The position numbers were made by a program, and so were the translations under genes. From a virus: a DNA stretch of 33,829 nucleotides. How positions within the stretch are numbered: position 1 is the first letter of the stretch; each line of letters starts with the position of its first letter. Below the pieces are notes generated by a model that did not search any database, was not told the DNA's origin, and saw only the letters and a program-made list of their open reading frames with translations. Below, in pieces: positions 30,735 through 33,829 of this stretch. The stretch is taken from positions 1 to 33,829 of the IMG/VR virus record IMGVR_UViG_3300001796_000034, one strand, 5' to 3'.

Positions 30735-31007
30735 TTAGTGCCCCGTGTCTACTTCCAGTGGCACTCCATATCTCTTCGCACACAGCTTTAAGACCGCAAG
30801 ACTCTCCTCTGCCGTGCTCTCATCCACTAGCGCCCCCACTGTCATTCCGAGCCCTGCGGCTAAAGCTTTCAGGCTAGTCAGTGAAGGCTCTATCACTCCA
30901 GCCTCCATGCGGTAAATGGTCGACTTATGGAGGCCGCATTGCTCCGCGAGCCGTTCCATCGATAACCCTTGCGTCTCCCTAAGTCTTTTTAGCCTTGCTC
31001 CAAACAT
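30735..31007 (-). CDS. XRE-family helix-turn-helix regulator
   Basis: A 90-residue regulator beginning MFGARLKRLRETQGLSMERL with the HTH at about residues 14-55 (LSMERLAEQCGLHKSTIYRM). ATG at 31007 was chosen because GAGGAGGGAACAA precedes it; an upstream in-frame extension has no site. It is divergent from the plus-strand gene at 31085 with a 77-base intergenic region that contains GCATATATGC (31033-31042), a possible operator. It may control the early operon, the divergent gene, or both. Confidence 0.88.
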   Translation of the reverse strand: MFGARLKRLRETQGLSMERLAEQCGLHKSTIYRMEAGVIEPSLTSLKALAAGLGMTVGALVDESTAEESLAVLKLCAKRYGVPLEVDTGH

Positions 31008-31032
31008 TTGTTCCCTCCTCGGCAGGATGTAG

Positions 31033-31042
31033 GCATATATGC
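31033..31042. promoter_or_regulatory. Palindrome in divergent intergenic region
   Basis: The perfect palindrome GCATATATGC is centred between the XRE regulator and the divergent orphan gene. On the minus strand it overlaps a -10-like CATATA that lies 17 bases from TTGGCT. It is a candidate operator or promoter element. Weak evidence. Confidence 0.35.
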
Positions 31043-31084
31043 AACGAACACACTGGTTAGCCAAATAACAAGGAGGTGAGAAAC

Positions 31085-31390
31085 ATGATCGTGGTTAGTT
31101 CTATCGAGCAGTTCCATGCCTTCGTAGCTGCTGCTAAAGCTAAGGGCATCCCAATGCAGATTCTCAAGTCCGAGCGCCAGTCTTTTCATGGAGGGGGCTC
31201 CATTGATTCGTCAGAACGGCCGAACACATTCTTATTCACCTATGTACTCTGCTGCCAGCTTTACACCGTCTACCTGAGTTCAAAGAGCCCGATGGCCGAG
31301 AAAGATTCTGTGCGAGCCTTGTTTAGCGAGTATGACGCTCTGTCTTGTGCTAAACTCAAGCTCTCTCAGGGCACCATTACAGTGGACTAA
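31085..31390 (+). CDS. Plus-strand orphan protein of unknown function
   Basis: A 101-residue protein, ATG at 31085 with AAGGAGGTG six bases upstream. It is one of only two genes in the phage on the plus strand; the other is the repressor. Features: N-terminal SSIEQFHAFVAAAKAKGI helix, a strand-rich middle, and two adjacent cysteines in VLCCQLYTVYL. It faces the XRE regulator head to head and the small minus-strand gene tail to tail. The layout resembles a lysogeny-expressed cargo (moron) gene. I do not recognise the family. Confidence 0.7.
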   Translation: MIVVSSIEQFHAFVAAAKAKGIPMQILKSERQSFHGGGSIDSSERPNTFLFTYVLCCQLYTVYLSSKSPMAEKDSVRALFSEYDALSCAKLKLSQGTITVD

Positions 31391-31406
31391 GCCCCTGCCG
31401 TAGAGT

Positions 31407-31426
31407 GGCCGGATTGCACTCCGGCC
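31407..31426. other. Hairpin between convergent genes
   Basis: GGCCGG and CCGGCC form a stem around an eight-base loop in the 39-base gap between two convergent genes. A T run is absent, so termination would be weak or factor-dependent. It may still separate the two transcripts. Confidence 0.4.
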
Positions 31427-31429
31427 GCC

Positions 31430-31582
31430 TTACGGTCCCGGAAGCTTTATTAGCGCTTCTATGAGCCGGATTCTTCTGTCGACATCGGTCTCTTCCGCCA
31501 ACATTTCCAACAGCAGATTTTCAAGAAAGAGCCCGTTGTGAAAATATTGCTCCACGACCTGTTCGTACGTCATCTTCTTCAT
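31430..31582 (-). CDS. Small hypothetical early protein (50 residues)
   Basis: A 50-residue acidic helical protein: MKKMTYEQVVEQYFHNGLFL then ENLLLEMLAEETDVDRRIRL. ATG at 31582 has GGAGGTGAGGAC directly upstream. This ribosome site lies next to the left copy of a 30-bp direct repeat. A longer frame from an ATG at 31747, also with an AAGGAG site, would add 55 residues with a hydrophobic patch, but it crosses the inverted repeat and the G-rich repeat, so the short form is preferred. No family is recognised. Confidence 0.6.
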   Translation of the reverse strand: MKKMTYEQVVEQYFHNGLFLENLLLEMLAEETDVDRRIRLIEALIKLPGP

Positions 31583-31592
31583 GTCCTCACCT

Positions 31593-31622
31593 CCCCCCCA
31601 CACCCCGGCCAGCCCCGGGGCT
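31593..31622. repeat. 30-bp direct repeat, left copy
   Basis: A GC-rich sequence with a C7 run, ACACCCCGGCCAG and the palindrome AGCCCCGGGGCT. It is repeated exactly at 31969-31998, 376 bp away. On the minus strand this copy leads into the ribosome site of the 50-residue gene. The bases after both copies are also partly similar, suggesting an old duplication of the segment. Confidence 0.9.
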
Positions 31623-31672
31623 CTCTTCGATTTGCTCTGACCATTTGCCAAGTAGAGTGACCACATGCAACA

Positions 31673-31942
31673 ACTGAGGATAAGGGGAACACGAGAGACA
31701 ACGCCGAGCCAAGCCCACAGACAGCGCTTCTTCGCGGTAGCACACATGGCGAGCTCCTTAGCAGAACAGCAGCGCAGAATGGTCGGATTCGCTGACCTTG
31801 CCAGTGGCGCGACTGCAGTACAACGTGCGTTCCCGGATCACGTCACTAGAAATGGGGTGTTAACTGCCCCGCTGTGCGGTAACGCACAGGCCATAACTCC
31901 GTAAAGTCGGCGAACCCCTCTCGTGTTCCCCTTATCCTCAGT
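31673..31942. repeat. 270-bp element bounded by perfect 25-bp inverted repeats
   Basis: The 25 bases at 31673-31697 (starting ACTGAGGATAAGGGG) are the exact reverse complement of 31918-31942. Between them lie 220 bases without a convincing gene. The inner part holds further hairpins, including CTGTGCG/CGCACAG around a GTAA loop near 31872-31889. No clear target-site duplication flanks the repeats. It could be a miniature transposon, or part of a structured early transcript. The inverted repeat is seen directly and the rest is inference. Confidence 0.8.
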
Positions 31943-31968
31943 AGAAGCTCCTGCCTCTCGCACCTCTC

Positions 31969-31998
31969 CCCCCCCACACCCCGGCCAGCCCCGGGGCT
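31969..31998. repeat. 30-bp direct repeat, right copy
   Basis: Second exact copy of the repeat at 31593-31622. Both copies lie outside the inverted-repeat element, with unequal spacing (50 and 26 bases), so they are not a target duplication. This copy is followed on the plus strand by TTTTCCC, so the palindrome AGCCCCGGGGCT could be a weak terminator for plus-strand RNA. Confidence 0.9.
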
Positions 31999-32111
31999 TT
32001 TCCCTTGCGCTCGGCGATTCTACCAGCTGCGACTCCTTGGCATGGCCTGACACGCGTGCCGCCCGGCTTATGTCCGGTTAGTGCCGGGCTATCATTGCGC
32101 CTAGCGGATAG

Positions 32112-32336
32112 CTAACCTGCCTCACTTGTATTTCCGTCATCAAGGGCAAAAAAATTGAGGTCAACGTGTAGTATTTTTGCCAACCTCAATAGTGTCCGAA
32201 CAGAAGGCATATAACGGTCATTCTCGATGTCGCAAATGTAGCTCCGCGACAGCTCGGCCTTGGCAGCCAACTCCTTTTGAGTCAAGTCACAATTCGCACG
32301 CGCCTGAGCAATTGTTTGACCTATGGTTTTTGTCAC
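32112..32336 (-). CDS. Cro/Ner-like XRE-family regulator
   Basis: A 74-residue protein that is nearly all helix-turn-helix: MTKTIGQTIAQARANCDLTQ followed by ELAAKAELSRSYICDIENDR. GTG at 32336 has GGAGGTG at good spacing; a GTG at 32345 is in frame but overlaps that site. It is divergent from the S24 repressor and transcribed toward the transposase, the position of ner in Mu and cro in lambda. Its own promoter carries a repressor operator, and a further operator-like GTATTTCCGTC lies in its last codons (32128-32138). Confidence 0.88.
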   Translation of the reverse strand: MTKTIGQTIAQARANCDLTQKELAAKAELSRSYICDIENDRYMPSVRTLLRLAKILHVDLNFFALDDGNTSEAG

Positions 32337-32359
32337 TATCCTCACCTCCGGCGCTACTG

Positions 32360-32412
32360 GTATTTCCGTCGCAGCCCAACTTCAGTGTATTGTATTTCCG
32401 TCATTACGTCAA
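32360..32412 (-). promoter_or_regulatory. Early promoter with two operator sites
   Basis: On the minus strand TTGACG (32407-32412) and TACACT (32384-32389) are spaced by 17 bases, a good vegetative promoter. The operator-like GACGGAAATAC lies between the boxes (32392-32402) and again downstream (32360-32370). Repressor binding there would block the Ner-like gene and the early operon. Confidence 0.7.
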
Positions 32413-32447
32413 TAGGTTTCTTGTAGATAAATGCTGCAAGGTCTTGC

Positions 32448-32473
32448 TATAATGAATTGTCGGAAATACCGAC
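32448..32473 (+). promoter_or_regulatory. Repressor promoter -10 and palindromic operator
   Basis: A perfect TATAAT (32448-32453) preceded by TGC forms an extended -10. Just downstream the palindrome GTCGG-AAATA-CCGAC (32459-32473) matches the half-site GACGGAAATAC repeated at 32360, 32392 and 32128. The S24 repressor probably autoregulates here. Confidence 0.7.
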
Positions 32474-32496
32474 TTTTCGGAAGGGGTGAGGCTTTT

Positions 32497-33111
32497 GTGA
32501 GCATCGGTAAGAAGGTCAAGGAAATCCGCAACCAACACGGCTTGACACAGTATGAGTTGGCCCGAAAGGCTAATATATCTCGGTCTTACCTCGGGGACAT
32601 CGAAGGAGGTCGATATAACCCAAGCGTGGAGACCTTGCGATGTATTGCAGAGGCTCTCTCCCAGCCATTGTCCGCGTTTTTTGATGGTGCTACGCCTCAG
32701 CCGGCGTCTTCACGAGCTGTTCGTGTTCCGGTGTTGGGGAGGGTGCCAGCAGGTATAGCACTTGAAGCCATTGAAGATGTGCTCGACTGGGAAGAAATAC
32801 CCATTGAGTGGACTAAGGGGAACCGGCAGTTCTTTGCCTTGAAGCTGCGCGGCGATAGCATGATGCCTAAGTACTTAGATGATGACGTTATAATAGTAGA
32901 GAGAACGGACACAGCCGAAAACGGACAGGACGCAGTCATCATCATCAACGGCCATGATGCTACTTTTAAGCGAGTCCTCGTAAATGAGAATGGAATCATC
33001 CTGATGCCAATCAACACCGCCTATCAACCACACTTTTTTTCTAAGTCTGATGTGCAGCGGTTGCCGGTCACGATCATGGGTGTGTGCAGAGAAATCCGCC
33101 GCAAACCATAG
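32497..33111 (+). CDS. LexA/CI-type phage repressor with S24 peptidase domain
   Basis: A 204-residue repressor. The N-terminal XRE helix-turn-helix covers about residues 3-60 (GLTQYELARKANISRSYLGD). The self-cleavage site is Ala85-Gly86 in VPAG. The S24 domain has catalytic Ser121 in RGDSMMP and Lys158 in DATFKRV. RecA-stimulated cleavage under DNA damage would induce the prophage; Mu repressor is instead ClpX/ClpP-controlled, so induction differs. GTG at 32497 was chosen because GGAAGGGGTGAG precedes it. It reads toward the phage left end, as c does in Mu. Confidence 0.95.
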   Translation: MSIGKKVKEIRNQHGLTQYELARKANISRSYLGDIEGGRYNPSVETLRCIAEALSQPLSAFFDGATPQPASSRAVRVPVLGRVPAGIALEAIEDVLDWEEIPIEWTKGNRQFFALKLRGDSMMPKYLDDDVIIVERTDTAENGQDAVIIINGHDATFKRVLVNENGIILMPINTAYQPHFFSKSDVQRLPVTIMGVCREIRRKP

Positions 33112-33560
33112 CGCGGGTTCTTTTAATGCCAGCGTTAAAATGCGTCATGTCCTCACTGGGCACGCCACGCCCGCCCTTCATCCCTTCGCCTCCATAATTG
33201 GCAACAAGACTACTATGAGGTGAGCTCCATTCGTTACTTTTGTGTCGTTTGGCCTTGTTTCCACCCGTGGCAACATGCCCTTCGTTGTCGCCGAAATCAA
33301 CTTCGCCGACAACGAAGGAAAGTTCCGCGGTTCCGCGGTAGTAAACTCACTGTTGTAACACCGGCACCTCTGGCTGGCGCCCTCAGTGTCAAAAGCCCCG
33401 CGGGGCGCGAACAATCGCACCACTGCAGGGCTTTTAGACTATTGTAAACTTCTTAAAATGACTATTTTAATATGTTTTAACGCGCTTTAACGCTCCGCCT
33501 AACTTCACCCCGACCGAGTCCAAAATCACCGCTGTCAGACCAAAAAACGGCCTTCTTCCC
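33112..33560. other. Non-coding left-end region with inverted repeats
   Basis: No convincing gene is present. A perfect 12-bp inverted repeat CCTTCGTTGTCG/CGACAACGAAGG (33279-33290 and 33307-33318) is followed by a tandem TTCCGCGG TTCCGCGG (33323-33338). A further pair AAAAGCCC/GGGCTTTT spans 33391-33436. The motif TTTAACGC occurs three times, inverted at 33132-33140 and direct at 33475-33483 and 33485-33493, the latter in an AT-rich tract. Some may be transposase or repressor accessory sites, or a terminator for the repressor. Assignments are tentative. Confidence 0.5.
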
Positions 33561-33728
33561 TTGACACGCAAAATGCAAAACCCAACCGGGCTTTGCACGT
33601 CTTCCAGTTTTTTCACGCCTAAATAACGTTGATATTGCTGGGTTTCTCGGGTCTATTCCTGATTATCTCGCCTTTTTACGCCTAATTTCGGTTCACACTC
33701 TTTTTTGCATTCTGCACGTCAATTCACA
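33561..33728. repeat. Mu-like left end (attL-like) with transposase-binding sites and terminus
   Basis: TTGACACGCAAAATGCAAAA (33561-33580) and the inverted TTGACGTGCAGAATGCAAAA (within 33701-33722) match the sites at 1-40. Two further repeats TTTTTCACGCCTAAA (609-623 of this block) and TTTTTACGCCTAATT (33673-33687) lie between. Reading inward on the minus strand, the element begins TGTGAATTGACG, so the TG...CA terminus expected of Mu-like phages falls at 33728. This arrangement suggests three or more recognition sites, as in Mu attL. Confidence 0.7.
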
Positions 33729-33829
33729 GCAAGGAAGTATAGAGACTCTCTAGGCGAGCAGTTCACCTTAAGGATCAGGCGCCTACGGTGTACTTGCGGG
33801 AGGATACATCATGAACTTCCAGACATCCT
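33729..33829. other. Flanking host DNA
   Basis: This 101-base stretch follows the inferred phage terminus and lacks phage-like repeats. GCAAG at 33729-33733 would be the five-base target duplication if the terminus is correct; the matching copy would lie left of the window and cannot be checked here. It includes the start of a gene described separately. Confidence 0.6.
33811..33829 (+). CDS. Partial host gene start
   Basis: ATG at 33811 preceded by GGGAGG at good spacing opens a frame reading MNFQTS before the window ends. Too little is visible to identify it. The prophage end lies about 80 bases upstream, so the insertion is in or near the promoter region of this gene. Confidence 0.45.

Noticed and set aside
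31673-31942. Complete insertion sequence
   Set aside because: It has inverted repeats but no transposase gene and no visible target duplication, so only a miniature or non-mobile element can be proposed.
31838-32053. 71-codon minus-strand frame crossing the direct repeat and inverted repeat
   Set aside because: Low-complexity glycine/proline translation through the G-rich repeat and no convincing ribosome site; overlap with non-coding structures.

Overview
The window is an almost complete transposable (Mu-like) prophage, probably from a Gram-positive Firmicutes/Clostridia-type host, plus about 100 bases of flanking DNA at the right edge. The Firmicutes assignment is an inference. It rests on strong AGGAGG-type ribosome binding sites, frequent GTG and TTG starts, an LLH-type holin, a PBSX/Xkd-type contractile tail module, an SPP1-type portal and a DUF4355-type scaffold. 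The phage reads on the minus strand, so the Mu 'left end' (repressor and transposase) is at high coordinates and the Mu 'right end' (lysis genes) is at coordinate 1. Related transposase-binding motifs of the form TTGACGCGCAAAACGCAAAA occur at both ends (1-40; 33561-33580 and, inverted, 33701-33722). The right junction with host DNA is probably at 33728/33729.

Layout from high to low coordinates. A LexA/CI-type S24 repressor (+) and a Cro/Ner-like regulator (-) diverge from a shared operator region with repeated GACGGAAATAC motifs. A 530-base non-coding stretch follows, holding a perfect 25-bp inverted repeat and a 30-bp direct repeat. Next come a small plus-strand orphan gene and a second XRE regulator. 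The early replication block contains a MuA-type transposase, a MuB-type ATPase, small proteins, SSB, Gam, GemA and a Mor-type activator. A terminator and a candidate Mor-dependent promoter separate this block from the late genes: gp25/gp26/gp27-like proteins, a NusG paralogue, large terminase, SPP1-like portal, a MuF head protein carrying a C-terminal toxin-like domain, its likely immunity partner, scaffold and capsid. The connectors and a complete PBSX-like contractile tail and baseplate follow. The tail assembly chaperone shows a classic -1 frameshift site (A AAA AAC).

After the baseplate and tail-fibre genes there is a full diversity-generating retroelement (DGR) in the order target(VR)-avd-TR-RT, as in Bordetella phage BPP-1. 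The 111-bp TR and VR differ at 11 positions and every one is an adenine in the TR coding sense (11 of 21 A positions, 0 of 90 others). The target is a formylglycine-generating-enzyme/C-type-lectin-fold protein, probably the receptor-binding tip. Small membrane protein, amidase and holin genes end the late operon at a strong terminator beside the phage end.

The points most worth attention are the DGR, the MuF-toxin/immunity pair inside the head operon, the NusG/LoaP-like antiterminator gene just upstream of a 22-kb late operon that contains at least one internal terminator, and the inverted-repeat element of unknown function in the early control region.
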